64,000 bases of DNA from Actinocorallia aurantiaca. Lineage in GTDB: Bacteria > Actinomycetota > Actinomycetes > Streptosporangiales > Streptosporangiaceae. The notes under the pieces are model-generated. The model worked only from the letters and a program-made list of their open reading frames with translations. It did not search any database and was not told where the DNA came from. Position numbers and translations under genes: made by a program. Every line of letters starts with the position of its first letter. The stretch's first letter is position 1. Shown here piece after piece: positions 31,861 to 40,259 of the stretch. Location of the stretch: positions 124,001 through 188,000 of the forward strand of contig NZ_BAAATZ010000006.1 of NCBI RefSeq assembly GCF_039533685.1, read 5' to 3'.

Positions 31861-33258
31861 TCAGTAGGCGAAGGTGAGCTGGGGCTCGTCGGCGGACTCG
31901 TCATCGGAGGGCTTCGGCTCCTCGGGCGGGTCCTTCTTGGCGAACTTGAGCATCAGTCCGAGTTCGACGACCGCGAGGATCCCGTAGAGGACGGTGAAGA
32001 CCAGCAGCGACGTCAGCACGGTGCCGCCGGGGACCTCGGGCGACACCCCGGCCTCGGTCTTCAGCAGGCCGAAGACCAGCCAGGGCTGGCGGCCCATCTC
32101 GGTGAAGATCCAGCCGGCCGAGTTCGCGACGAAGGGCAGCACCGCCGACCAGATGGCGATCTTCCAGATCCACGGCTTGTCGGGCAGCCTGCCCCTGCGG
32201 GTCAGCCAGAGCCCGAGCACCGCGATCAGGCCCATCGCCATGCCGGCGCCGACCATGATCCGGAAGCCCCAGTAGGTGATCGGGATGTAGGGCCGGTAGT
32301 CGCCGGGACCGTACTTCTCGGTGTACTCGGCCTGGAGGTCGTTGACGCCCTTGACCTCGCCGTCGAGGGTGCCGGTGCCCAGGAAGGACAGCGCGTAGGG
32401 CACCTCGAGGGAGAAGACCGGCTCCCGGCCGTCCAGGGTGCCGATGGTGAACAGGGAGAACGAGGCCGGCGCGGAGGTCTCGTACAGGGCCTCGGCCGCC
32501 GCCATCTTCATCGGCTGGGTCTCGGTCATGACCTTGCCCAGCAGGTCGCCGGAGACGAAGAAGCCGACCGCGCCGATGAGGGTGGTGACCAGGCCGAGCC
32601 GCAGCGAGGTGGCCATGACGTCCTTGTTGCGGCGGCGGGACAGGTGCCAGGCGGAGACCGCGACCATGAGGAGCCCGCCGGTGACCCAGCAGCCGAAGAT
32701 CGTGTGCGGGACGGTCCACTGCAGGACGGGGTTGGTGAGGACCGCGGTGAAGCTCTCCAGCTCGGCGCGGCCGGTCTCGGGGTTGTAGGTGTAGCCGACC
32801 GGGTTCTGCATCCAGGAGTTGGCCGCCAGGATGAAGTAGGCCGACAGCGTGGTGCCGATCGCCACCAGCCAGATGCTCATGAGGTGCAGCCGCTTGGGGA
32901 TGCGGTCCCAGCCGAAGATCCACAGTCCCAGGAAGGTGGACTCCAGGAAGAAGGCGAGGAGCGCCTCGATCGCCAGCGGGGCGCCGAAGATGTCGCCCAC
33001 GAAGCGGGAGTAGTCGCTCCAGTTCATGCCGAACTGGAACTCCTGCACGATTCCCGTGACGAGGCCGAGGGCGAAGTTGATGGTGAAGAGCTTTCCCCAG
33101 AACTTCGCGGCCTTCTTGTAGCGCTCCTTCCCCGTGCGGTGCCAGGCCGTCTGCAGCACCGCCACCAGCAGGGAAAGGCCGATCGTGACCGGCACGAACA
33201 AGAAATGGTAAACCGTCGTCACGCCGAACTGCAGGCGTGCGAGCAGCAGCTCGTCCAC
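31861..33258 (-). CDS. cydA: Cytochrome bd ubiquinol/menaquinol oxidase subunit I
   Basis: 465 residues from GTG 33258, with GAGGAGGTGG upstream. ARLQFGVTTVYHFLFVPVT places the haem b595 His near residue 18; AIEALLAFFLESTFLGLWIFGW and the later WKIAIWSAVLPFVANSAGW are family helices. The Q-loop is short, and the length (465) fits actinobacterial CydA. It oxidises menaquinol and reduces O2 without proton pumping. First gene of the cydABDC operon; the 141-bp region shared with aroA should hold the promoter, but no Rex- or ArcA-like site was clear. Confidence 0.96.
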   Translation of the reverse strand: MDELLLARLQFGVTTVYHFLFVPVTIGLSLLVAVLQTAWHRTGKERYKKAAKFWGKLFTINFALGLVTGIVQEFQFGMNWSDYSRFVGDIFGAPLAIEALLAFFLESTFLGLWIFGWDRIPKRLHLMSIWLVAIGTTLSAYFILAANSWMQNPVGYTYNPETGRAELESFTAVLTNPVLQWTVPHTIFGCWVTGGLLMVAVSAWHLSRRRNKDVMATSLRLGLVTTLIGAVGFFVSGDLLGKVMTETQPMKMAAAEALYETSAPASFSLFTIGTLDGREPVFSLEVPYALSFLGTGTLDGEVKGVNDLQAEYTEKYGPGDYRPYIPITYWGFRIMVGAGMAMGLIAVLGLWLTRRGRLPDKPWIWKIAIWSAVLPFVANSAGWIFTEMGRQPWLVFGLLKTEAGVSPEVPGGTVLTSLLVFTVLYGILAVVELGLMLKFAKKDPPEEPKPSDDESADEPQLTFAY

Positions 33259-33399
33259 GCCACCTCCTCAGGGGGACAGACTCGCCCGATCAGCTTCGGC
33301 TTGAAGGTAACCCCGGGTTCTGAGACCCCCGCACCGCCCCCTGTAACGGCTCTCACATCTCCGGGAGAGGCCCCGCGGCCCGCCCGATAGGCTGGTCCC

Positions 33400-34662
33400 A
33401 TGACGACGTGGAACGCCCCTCGGGCGCCGAGGCCGCTCAAGGCCGTCGTGGACCTGCCCGGCTCCAAGTCGATGACCAACCGCGCGCTGATCCTCGCCGC
33501 GCAGGCCGAGGAGCCGAGCGTGCTGCGGGGCGCGCTGCGCAGCCGCGACACCCTCCTCATGGCCGCCGCGCTGCGCGCGCTGGGCATCGGGGTCCGGGAC
33601 GACGGCGTCGACTGGCGGGTCACTCCCGCTCCGCCCACCGCGCCCGCCTCGGTCGACTGCGGCCTGTCGGGCAACGTCATGCGCTTCGTACCGCCGCTGG
33701 CCGCCCTGGCCCGCGGCCCCGTGTCCTTCGACGGCGACCCGCAGGCCCGCGTCCGGCCGATGGGGCCGCTGCTGGAGGCGCTGCGCGCCCTCGGCGTGTC
33801 CGTCGAGGACTCCGGGCGCGGGCTGCTGCCCTTCACGCTGAGCGGCACCGGCGCGGTCGAGGGCGGCCGCGTGACGATCGACGCGTCCGGCTCCTCCCAG
33901 CTGGTCTCCGGTCTCCTGCTGAGCGCGCCCCGCTACGCCAAGGGCATCGAGCTCAGGCACGAGGGCCCCCCGGTGCCGTCCGCGCCGCACCTGGAGATGA
34001 CGGTGCGGATGCTGCGCGAGGCGGGCGCGACGGTCGAGACCGAGCCGGACGTCTGGCGGGTCGCCCCGGGCCCCCTGCGCGGCGGCGAGTACGTGATCGA
34101 GCCGGACCTGTCGAACGCCGCCCAGTTCCTGGCCGCCGCCGTGGTCGCCGGCGGGTCGGTGACGGTGCGGAACTGGCCGGCGGCCACCGCCCAGCCCGGC
34201 GACAGGCTGCGGGAGCTGCTCCCCCGGATGGGCGGCGAGGTCTCCTACGACGGCCGCGACCTGACCGTGCGCGGCACCGGGCGCGTCCACGGCATCGACG
34301 CCGACCTGTCCGACGCCCCCGAGCTGGCCCAGGTGCTGGCCATGGTGGCGGCCCTGGCCGACGGCCCGTCCCGGTTCACCGGCATCGCCCACATCCGCGG
34401 CCACGAGACCGACCGGCTCGCCGCGCTCGTCACCGAGATCACCCGCCTGGGCGGCGACGCCGAGGAGCTGCCCGACGGGCTGGAGATCCGCCCGAGGCCG
34501 CTGCACGGCGGCGTCTTCCACACCTATGACGACCACCGGATGGTGATGGCCGCGGCCACCCTCGGGCTGGCCGTCCCGGGCATCGAGGTGGAGAATCCGG
34601 CCACGGTGGGCAAGACCCTCCCGGAGTTCCTCGACCTCTGGACGAACATGCTGGAGCAGTGA
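33400..34662 (+). CDS. aroA: 3-phosphoshikimate 1-carboxyvinyltransferase (EPSP synthase)
   Basis: 420 residues from ATG 33400. Both EPSP-synthase signatures are present: LPGSKSMTNRALILAAQ near residue 20 and GLSGNVMRFVPPLAAL near 90, the latter a variant of the usual GNAGTxxR. IRGHETDRLAALVTEI and YDDHRMVMAAATLGL complete the active site. It makes EPSP from shikimate-3-phosphate and PEP in aromatic amino-acid synthesis. It is directly followed by rsgA, an arrangement common in actinobacteria. Confidence 0.94.
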   Translation: MTTWNAPRAPRPLKAVVDLPGSKSMTNRALILAAQAEEPSVLRGALRSRDTLLMAAALRALGIGVRDDGVDWRVTPAPPTAPASVDCGLSGNVMRFVPPLAALARGPVSFDGDPQARVRPMGPLLEALRALGVSVEDSGRGLLPFTLSGTGAVEGGRVTIDASGSSQLVSGLLLSAPRYAKGIELRHEGPPVPSAPHLEMTVRMLREAGATVETEPDVWRVAPGPLRGGEYVIEPDLSNAAQFLAAAVVAGGSVTVRNWPAATAQPGDRLRELLPRMGGEVSYDGRDLTVRGTGRVHGIDADLSDAPELAQVLAMVAALADGPSRFTGIAHIRGHETDRLAALVTEITRLGGDAEELPDGLEIRPRPLHGGVFHTYDDHRMVMAAATLGLAVPGIEVENPATVGKTLPEFLDLWTNMLEQ

Positions 34663-34663
34663 G

Positions 34664-35665
34664 ATAGCACGCCACTGGAAACACCTCGATGAGGACGACG
34701 TCCGGGTGCGGCCCGGGCGTGGTTCCCGCCCGCGCACCCGCCAGCGGCCCGCCCACGACGACGCGATCACCGGACTGGTGGTCGCCGTGGACCGCGGCCG
34801 CTACCGCTGCCTGGTGCGGCAGAGCCGGCGCAGGCAGGTGGCGGTCACCGCCATGCGGGCCCGCGAGCTGGGCCGCAAGGGCGTGGTCGTGGGAGACACC
34901 GTCGGCCTGGTCGGAGACGTGTCCGGGGAGCCCGACGCGCTGGCCCGGGTGGTCAGGGTGGAGCCCCGCACGTCCGTCCTGCGCCGCACGGCCGACGACA
35001 CCGACGACGTCGAGCGGGTCATCGTCGCCAACGCCGAGCAGCTGGTGATCGTCACCGCGCTGGCCGACCCCGAGCCCCGGACCGGGATGATCGACCGCTG
35101 CCTGGTCGCCGCCCGGGACGCGGGCATGGACGCGCTGCTCTGCCTCACCAAGGCCGACCTGGCCGACCCCGCCGGGCTGCTGGAGATCTACGGCCCGCTC
35201 GGCGTCCCCCACGTGGTCACCCGGCGCGGCGAGGATCCCGCCGCGCTGCGCGGGCTGCTGGAGGACAGGATGAGCGTCCTGGTCGGCCACTCCGGGGTCG
35301 GCAAGTCCACCCTGGTCAACGAGCTGGTCCCGCGGGCCGACCGGGCCGTCGGCCACGTCAACGCGGTCACCGGCCGGGGCAGGCACACCTCCTCCTCCGC
35401 CCTGGCCCTGGAGCTTCCCGACGGCGGCTGGATCATCGACACCCCGGGGGTGCGCAGCTTCGGGCTGGCCCACATCCCGCCGGAGGAGCTGATCTTCGGC
35501 TTCCCCGACCTGGCGGAGGGCTCCACCGCCTGCCCGCCCCAGTGCTCCCACCTGGACGAGCGGTGCGCGCTGGACGCCTGGGTCGCGGACGGGCACTCCT
35601 CGCCCCAGCGGCTGGAGTCCTTCCGCAAGCTCCTCACCAATCGCGATGAAACGGCTGATCAGTAG
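34664..35665 (+). CDS. rsgA: Ribosome small-subunit-dependent GTPase A; possible AUA start
   Basis: A circularly permuted GTPase of 30S maturation: OB fold at the N-terminus, G4 as LTKADL, P-loop GHSGVGKSTLVN near residue 210, G3 as DTPGVRSFG, and the C-terminal zinc motif CPPQCSHLDERC. The conserved opening HWKHLDEDDVRVRPGRG (compare the KHxDEDD opening of Streptomyces RsgA) lies upstream of the first in-frame GTG (34706). In frame, the only plausible initiator before it is ATA at 34664, seven bases after GGAG. With ATA the protein is 333 residues; with GTG 34706, 319. The end overlaps the convergent MHYT gene by 32 bp. Confidence 0.85.
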   Translation: MARHWKHLDEDDVRVRPGRGSRPRTRQRPAHDDAITGLVVAVDRGRYRCLVRQSRRRQVAVTAMRARELGRKGVVVGDTVGLVGDVSGEPDALARVVRVEPRTSVLRRTADDTDDVERVIVANAEQLVIVTALADPEPRTGMIDRCLVAARDAGMDALLCLTKADLADPAGLLEIYGPLGVPHVVTRRGEDPAALRGLLEDRMSVLVGHSGVGKSTLVNELVPRADRAVGHVNAVTGRGRHTSSSALALELPDGGWIIDTPGVRSFGLAHIPPEELIFGFPDLAEGSTACPPQCSHLDERCALDAWVADGHSSPQRLESFRKLLTNRDETADQ

Positions 35666-36431
35666 GCGGGATCGGCTCGCGTCCGGCGTCCTTCGCGGAT
35701 CCGGCCCTGTCGGCCGAGCCGCCCGAACCGCCGACGAACCCGCACAGGATCGCCGTCACCACACTGACGGCTCCGGTCAGCGGTACCAGCAGTTGGACCG
35801 GGTCGGAGCCCTCCACCTGTCCGTCGGAGAGCGAGTGCACGTCGAGCGCGAACATCCCGGTGTAGTGCATGCCGCTGACCGCCACGCCCATCACCAGGGC
35901 GGCTCCCAGCGTGGAGAGCCGGCCCTTGACCTTGACGGCGAAGAACAGGGCGGCGGTCGCGGCGACGACGGCGATCACCACGGACAGCGCGACGATCGTC
36001 AGGTCGTAGGAGGTCTCGGCCCCCAGGTTCATCGCGGCCATGCCGGTGTAGTGCATGGCGACCACGCCGATCCCGGCCACGGGCCCGCCGACCGTCACGG
36101 GCAGCCCGAACCCGACGAGGAACAGCCCCGCCCCGACGAACCCGATCGACAGCAGCACGCTGAAGAGGGTGAGCGGCACCTCGTAGGCGAGGTCGGCGCC
36201 GGAGACGCTGAAGCCGAGCATCCCGACGAAGTGCATGACCCAGATCGCGGTGCCGCCGAGGGCGACCGATCCGCCGACCAGCCACCAGATCCGTTCCCCC
36301 CGGTCCGCGGTCGCCCGCGCCTGGGCGGTGAAGTGCAGCCCCAGCAGTGAGCCCACCACGGACAGGCCGTAGGCGAGCAGAGGGGTGAGGGGACCGTAGG
36401 TGAAGTGGTGGACCTCGAACTCGGGGGGCAT
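35634..36431 (-). CDS. MHYT-domain integral membrane protein (copy 1)
   Basis: 265 residues from ATG 36431 with AAAAGGATC upstream. Seven membrane helices carry three MHYT-type motifs: MHFVGMLGFSVSGADLAYEVPL, MHYTGMAAMNL and MHYTGMFALDV (each given in part). MHYT domains are proposed to bind copper and sense O2, CO or NO, usually fused to GGDEF/EAL; here the domain stands alone with a ~35-residue charged tail. It is closely similar to the next gene upstream, including the promoter region, so the pair is a tandem duplication. Its stop lies inside the 3' end of rsgA. Confidence 0.9.
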   Translation of the reverse strand: MPPEFEVHHFTYGPLTPLLAYGLSVVGSLLGLHFTAQARATADRGERIWWLVGGSVALGGTAIWVMHFVGMLGFSVSGADLAYEVPLTLFSVLLSIGFVGAGLFLVGFGLPVTVGGPVAGIGVVAMHYTGMAAMNLGAETSYDLTIVALSVVIAVVAATAALFFAVKVKGRLSTLGAALVMGVAVSGMHYTGMFALDVHSLSDGQVEGSDPVQLLVPLTGAVSVVTAILCGFVGGSGGSADRAGSAKDAGREPIPPTDQPFHRDW

Positions 36432-36491
36432 GATGATCCTTTTAGTCGGAAACACTGCTATAATCCCGTATCGACCGATTTTTCGGAAGAT
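36432..36491 (-). promoter_or_regulatory. Promoter region of MHYT copy 1, duplicated
   Basis: Read on the minus strand the segment contains TTCCGAAAAATCGG, then CGGGATTATAGC and TTTCCGACTAAAAGGATC before the start. It aligns over its whole length with the region before copy 2 (37298-37357). ATTATAGC is the likely -10 area. Confidence 0.5.
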
Positions 36492-36511
36492 AGTGCAGGT
36501 GCCGCCACCTC

Positions 36512-37297
36512 TCAGTGGTCGGACATCCCCATGTCGCGCTCCAAACCCTCCATGAACTCGGCTTCCTTCCGGCGTTCGCGGGTGCTGGCCGAGCCGCCGA
36601 CGATAACGCACAGGATCGCCGTCACCAGACTGACCGTCGCGGTCAGGGGCACCAGCAGTTGCGTCGGGTCGGCGCCCTCCACCGGTCCGTCGGAGACCGA
36701 GTGCACGTCGAGCGCGAACATCCCGGTGTAGTGCATGCCGCTGACCGCCGCGCCCATCACCAGGGAGGCGCCGGCGGCCGAGATCCAGCCCCCGGTCCGG
36801 GTGGCGAAGAACAGGGCGGCGGTCGCGGCGACGACGGCGATGAGGATGGACAGCAGGAACAGCCCGGGGTCGTAGGAGGTCTCCGCGTTCAGGTTCATCG
36901 CGGCCATCCCGGTGTAGTGCATGGTCGCCACCCCGCCTCCGGCCAGCAGCCCGCCGGCCGTCGCGGGCAGCCCGAACCCGACGAGGAACAGACCGGCCCC
37001 GACGAACACCACCGCGACCAGGGCGCTGAAGAGGGTGAGCGGCACCTCGTAGGCGAGGTCGGCGCCGGAGACGCTGAAGCCGAGCATCCCGACGAAGTGC
37101 ATGACCCAGATCGCGGTGCCGCCGAGGGCGACCGACCCTCCGGCCAGCCACCAGCACCGCTCCCGCAGGCCGGACACCGCCCGTGCCCGGGCGGTGCACT
37201 GGAGTCCCAGCAGGGAGCCCGCCACCGAGATCCCGTAGGCGAGCAGCGGGGTGAGCGGGCCGTAGGTGAAGTGATGGACCTCGAACTCGGCGGGCAT
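36512..37297 (-). CDS. MHYT-domain integral membrane protein (copy 2)
   Basis: 261 residues from ATG 37297, chosen because AAAAGGATCCTC precedes it exactly as in copy 1; the frame is open 13 residues further. The same seven-helix layout and three motifs (MHFVGMLGF, MHYTGMAAMNL, MHYTGMFALDV) are present. It differs from copy 1 mainly in the loops (ARAVSGLRERCWWLAGG) and has a longer charged tail ending RDMGMSDH. No catalytic domain is attached. Proposed role: membrane gas or metal sensing; partners unknown. Confidence 0.9.
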   Translation of the reverse strand: MPAEFEVHHFTYGPLTPLLAYGISVAGSLLGLQCTARARAVSGLRERCWWLAGGSVALGGTAIWVMHFVGMLGFSVSGADLAYEVPLTLFSALVAVVFVGAGLFLVGFGLPATAGGLLAGGGVATMHYTGMAAMNLNAETSYDPGLFLLSILIAVVAATAALFFATRTGGWISAAGASLVMGAAVSGMHYTGMFALDVHSVSDGPVEGADPTQLLVPLTATVSLVTAILCVIVGGSASTRERRKEAEFMEGLERDMGMSDH

Positions 37298-37357
37298 GAG
37301 GATCCTTTTGTCGGAAGCGCTCACATACTTCCGCATTGCCCGCTTTTTCGGGAAGAG
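37298..37357 (-). promoter_or_regulatory. Promoter region of MHYT copy 2, duplicated
   Basis: On the minus strand: TTCCCGAAAAAGCGG, then GAAGTATGTGAGCG and TTCCGACAAAAGGATC before the ATG. Same order and spacing as before copy 1. TATGTG is a plausible -10. The gene upstream ends only a few bases away (37362). Confidence 0.5.
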
Positions 37358-37361
37358 GGCG

Positions 37362-38174
37362 TTATCTCTCTGCGATCAACTCGAGGGCCCGGTCCTCGGT
37401 CTCGTTCAGCACCCTGATGTGCTCGGGAGCGAGCTCCGCCACGCACTCCGCGATCGCCTGCGTCACCTCGCTGAACGCGCTCTCCTCCACCCCGCGCAGC
37501 GCGGCCCGCACCGTCGAGGAGCGCGCGCCGATCACCGACCACTCCAGCTCCAGCCGGGCCAGCGCCTCCTCGCAGTCGCCGGCCAGCTCCGCCGCCTCCA
37601 GCGCCAGCGCCTCGGGGATCGGCCCGCGCCCCGCCTTGCGCACCCTCCCGGCCAGCTGGGAGACGCGCCCGGCCAGGGTCAGCCCCTCCTGCGCGGCGGG
37701 CAGCACCTGGTGCACCATCTCGGTGGCGGCCTCGGACAGCTCGCCGGTGCGGTCCAGCAGGGTCCGGGCCGCGCTCTGCACCGCCCCCGCCGTCCGCGCG
37801 CCGATGTGCTCGAGGGTCAGGCGCTGCTGCTTCTCCAGCACCGGGAGCAGCTCCGCGGCCAGCAGCTCGCGCAGCCGGGGCCTGCCTCCCGCGTGCTCGA
37901 GGATGCGCTCCAGCCGCTCCCTGACGTTGCCCTCGATCTCCGCGTCGACCTCGGTGAAAGCCTGGGCCGTCCGGGTGTGCAGGACCTCGATCAGGCCGTG
38001 CAGCGCCTCGGTCTCGAAGGGCGCGTTCATCAGGGCGAGCTGCTCCTGAAGCCGCTTGGACACGTCGATGGCCTGCTCCGCCAGCGGGACGAGCCTGTCC
38101 GCCAGCTCCTCCATCGTCTCGGCCCTGCGTGGGTCGGTCAGCTCCGCCACCCAGTCCGGCAACACATAAGGCAT
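37362..38174 (-). CDS. Hypothetical alpha-helical protein
   Basis: 270 residues from ATG 38174. Almost entirely amphipathic helix, rich in Glu, Ala, Leu and Arg with very few aromatics (EELADRLVPLAEQAIDVSKR, ELSEAATEMVHQVLPAAQEG), suggesting a long coiled coil or helical bundle. No signal, membrane segment or catalytic motif. I do not recognise the family. It is upstream of the two MHYT genes on the same strand, but copy 2 has its own promoter-like region between. Confidence 0.72.
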   Translation of the reverse strand: MPYVLPDWVAELTDPRRAETMEELADRLVPLAEQAIDVSKRLQEQLALMNAPFETEALHGLIEVLHTRTAQAFTEVDAEIEGNVRERLERILEHAGGRPRLRELLAAELLPVLEKQQRLTLEHIGARTAGAVQSAARTLLDRTGELSEAATEMVHQVLPAAQEGLTLAGRVSQLAGRVRKAGRGPIPEALALEAAELAGDCEEALARLELEWSVIGARSSTVRAALRGVEESAFSEVTQAIAECVAELAPEHIRVLNETEDRALELIAER

Positions 38175-38336
38175 CCCGTCATGCTCCCACCTCGGCCTCC
38201 CCCGCGGGGCCTCCCCGCCGATTCGCCGACCGGCAGGTTGCGGTTCCGTCACGGCCCCTGGGGTATCTCCCGTCCCGGCGGGAAACAGCAGGCCGCCCCG
38301 CGACGGGACCGGCCGGATACAGTAGATTTCCACGTC

Positions 38337-39122
38337 GTGGCCGATGGATACTCTGATGATCTCCGTCTCGCCCACGTCCTGGCGGACGCGGCCGACGACC
38401 TGACCACCCGGCGCTTCCGCGCTCTGGACCTGAGGGTCGAGACCAAACCAGACCTCACCCCGGTGAGCGACGCCGACCGGGCCGTGGAGGACCAGATCCG
38501 GGGCACCCTGAAGCGGGCGAGACCCCGGGACGCGGTGATCGGCGAGGAGTACGGCAAGAGCGGTTTCAGTCAGCGCTGCTGGGTGATCGACCCGATCGAC
38601 GCCACCAAGAACTTCGTCCGCGGCGTGCCCGCCTGGGCCACCCTGATCGCGCTGATGGAGGAGGACCGGGTCGTGGTGGGCCTGGTCTCCGCGCCCGCCC
38701 TGGGCAAGCGCTGGTGGGCCGCGCGCGGCGGAGGCGCCTGGACCGGGCGCAGCCTGGCCAGCGCCCAGCGCCTCCAGGTCTCGCAGGTCTCCGGCATGGC
38801 CGACGCCTCCTTCTCCTACTCCAGCCTCAGCGGCTGGGAGGAGCGGGACTCCCTCGACCGCTTCCTCGACCTCACCCGGGCCTGCTGGCGCACCCGGGCG
38901 TTCGGCGACTTCTGGTCGCACATGATGGTCGCCGAGGGACTGGTGGACATCTCCGCCGAACCCGAGGTCAGCCTGTGGGACCTGGCGGCCCTGCAGGTGA
39001 TCGTCGAGGAGGCCGGGGGGCGGTTCACCTCGCTGTCCGGAGAGGCCACCCCCGACGGCGGCAGCGTCGTGTGCACCAACGGGCTCCTCCACGACGAGGT
39101 CCTGCGCATGCTGGCGCCCTGA
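38337..39122 (+). CDS. hisN: Histidinol-phosphatase, inositol monophosphatase family
   Basis: 261 residues from GTG 38337, which places YSDDLRLAHVLADAADDLTT as in Streptomyces HisN. Metal-binding motifs: GEEYG near residue 70, WVIDPIDATKNFVRGVPAWATL near 88 and EVSLWDLAALQVIVEEAGG near 215. The DPIDxTKN loop has Ala where family members almost always have Gly, a notable but probably tolerated change. It dephosphorylates L-histidinol phosphate; an inositol- or sulfate-nucleotide phosphatase role is possible for the superfamily. Divergent from the helical protein gene. Confidence 0.87.
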   Translation: MADGYSDDLRLAHVLADAADDLTTRRFRALDLRVETKPDLTPVSDADRAVEDQIRGTLKRARPRDAVIGEEYGKSGFSQRCWVIDPIDATKNFVRGVPAWATLIALMEEDRVVVGLVSAPALGKRWWAARGGGAWTGRSLASAQRLQVSQVSGMADASFSYSSLSGWEERDSLDRFLDLTRACWRTRAFGDFWSHMMVAEGLVDISAEPEVSLWDLAALQVIVEEAGGRFTSLSGEATPDGGSVVCTNGLLHDEVLRMLAP

Positions 39123-39195
39123 TCCACGCTCCGGGAGGGGGAACCCCGGCGGGGGCGTGTCCGTTTTCAGGACAGCGTCAAGGAAAGGTGGACTC

Positions 39196-39387
39196 ATGTC
39201 CCCGCGCACCAAGGTCGTTCTCGTCGGCGGGGCGGCCGCCCTGTTCCTCTGGTGGATCCTGCCGAACTTCCTCGCCACCCTGATCATCCTCGGGCTGATC
39301 GCGGTGCCGGTCGCCGCCTACCTCATGCTCGACCCGTCCCAGCGGCGCCGGGTCCGGGCCCAGGGCCGGAAGCGGCTGGGGCCCTGA
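39196..39387 (+). CDS. Small membrane protein, 63 residues
   Basis: ATG 39196 follows AGGAAAGG. After MSPRTK come two closely spaced hydrophobic stretches, VVLVGGAAALFLWWIL and LATLIILGLIAVPVAAYLML, then a strongly basic tail (QRRRVRAQGRKRLGP). This is a two-helix hairpin with cytosolic basic end. No family recognised; function unknown. Confidence 0.7.
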   Translation: MSPRTKVVLVGGAAALFLWWILPNFLATLIILGLIAVPVAAYLMLDPSQRRRVRAQGRKRLGP

Positions 39388-39458
39388 GCTTGCTCAAAAC
39401 CGGTAAAGCTTGACACAAGCCCCGATTCGCCGGGGCGGCCCCCGGTGATGATGGAGGC

Positions 39459-40226
39459 ATGTCCGAACGAGGAAGTTACGCGCCGGGCGTGCCCTGCTGG
39501 GTCGACCTGTCCACCCCGGACACCCAGGGCGCCACCGGGTTCTACGGCGCGCTGTTCGGCTGGCGGGCCGGTTTCGACGCCGAGCCCGAAGCCCACGGGT
39601 ACGGGATGTTCCATCTGCGCGGCAAGAAGGTCGCCGGCATCGGTCCGCTGTTCCACGAGGACCTGCCCGCGGGGTGGCACAGCTACGTCGCCGTCTCCGA
39701 CCTCGCCGAGACCCTGCAGAAGGCCGGCGCGGCCGGCGGGCGGACCGCCTTCCCGCCGACCAGGGTCACGCACGCCGGCACCATGGCCGGGCTGCGGGAC
39801 AGGGAGAACGCCTTCCTCCTGCTGTGGCAGCCCGAACAGCACCAGGGCTGCGAGGTGGTCAACGAGCCGGGCGCCTTCGCCTGGAGCGAGCTCAACACCC
39901 GCGACCCCGCCGCCGCGCAGGAGTTCTACCCCGCGGTGTTCGGCTGGAACGCCGGAGGCGACGCCTACTACACCCGCTGGCAGCTCGAGGACAAGGCCGT
40001 CGCGGGCATGCTCCCCATGCCCGTCGACGTTCCCGCCGAGGTCCCGCCCGGCTGGGTCGTCTACTTCGCGGTCGAGGACGTCGAGGAGTCCGCCGCCAAG
40101 GCCAAGGAGCTGGGCGGCGGCCAGACGAGCCCGTTCATCGACAGCCCGGCCGGCCGCCTCGCGATGTTCCACGACCCCTGGCACGCCCAGTTCGCGATGA
40201 TCTCCGGGGTGCAGGAGCACCACTGA
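39459..40226 (+). CDS. VOC-family protein, two glyoxalase/bleomycin-resistance domains
   Basis: 255 residues from ATG 39459. Two VOC modules: GVPCWVDLSTPDTQGATGFYGALFGW at the start and FAWSELNTRDPAAAQEFYPAVFGW near residue 140. The second ends SPAGRLAMFHDPWHAQFAMI. This double-module type is common in actinobacteria and typically annotated as a hydroxylase-like or glyoxalase-like protein; the substrate is not known. A TTGACA sequence lies upstream (39410-39415) but no matching -10 was clear. Confidence 0.85.
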   Translation: MSERGSYAPGVPCWVDLSTPDTQGATGFYGALFGWRAGFDAEPEAHGYGMFHLRGKKVAGIGPLFHEDLPAGWHSYVAVSDLAETLQKAGAAGGRTAFPPTRVTHAGTMAGLRDRENAFLLLWQPEQHQGCEVVNEPGAFAWSELNTRDPAAAQEFYPAVFGWNAGGDAYYTRWQLEDKAVAGMLPMPVDVPAEVPPGWVVYFAVEDVEESAAKAKELGGGQTSPFIDSPAGRLAMFHDPWHAQFAMISGVQEHH

Positions 40227-40259
40227 GCCCGCGTCCCGGACCCCGGAGGCACCGGACGG

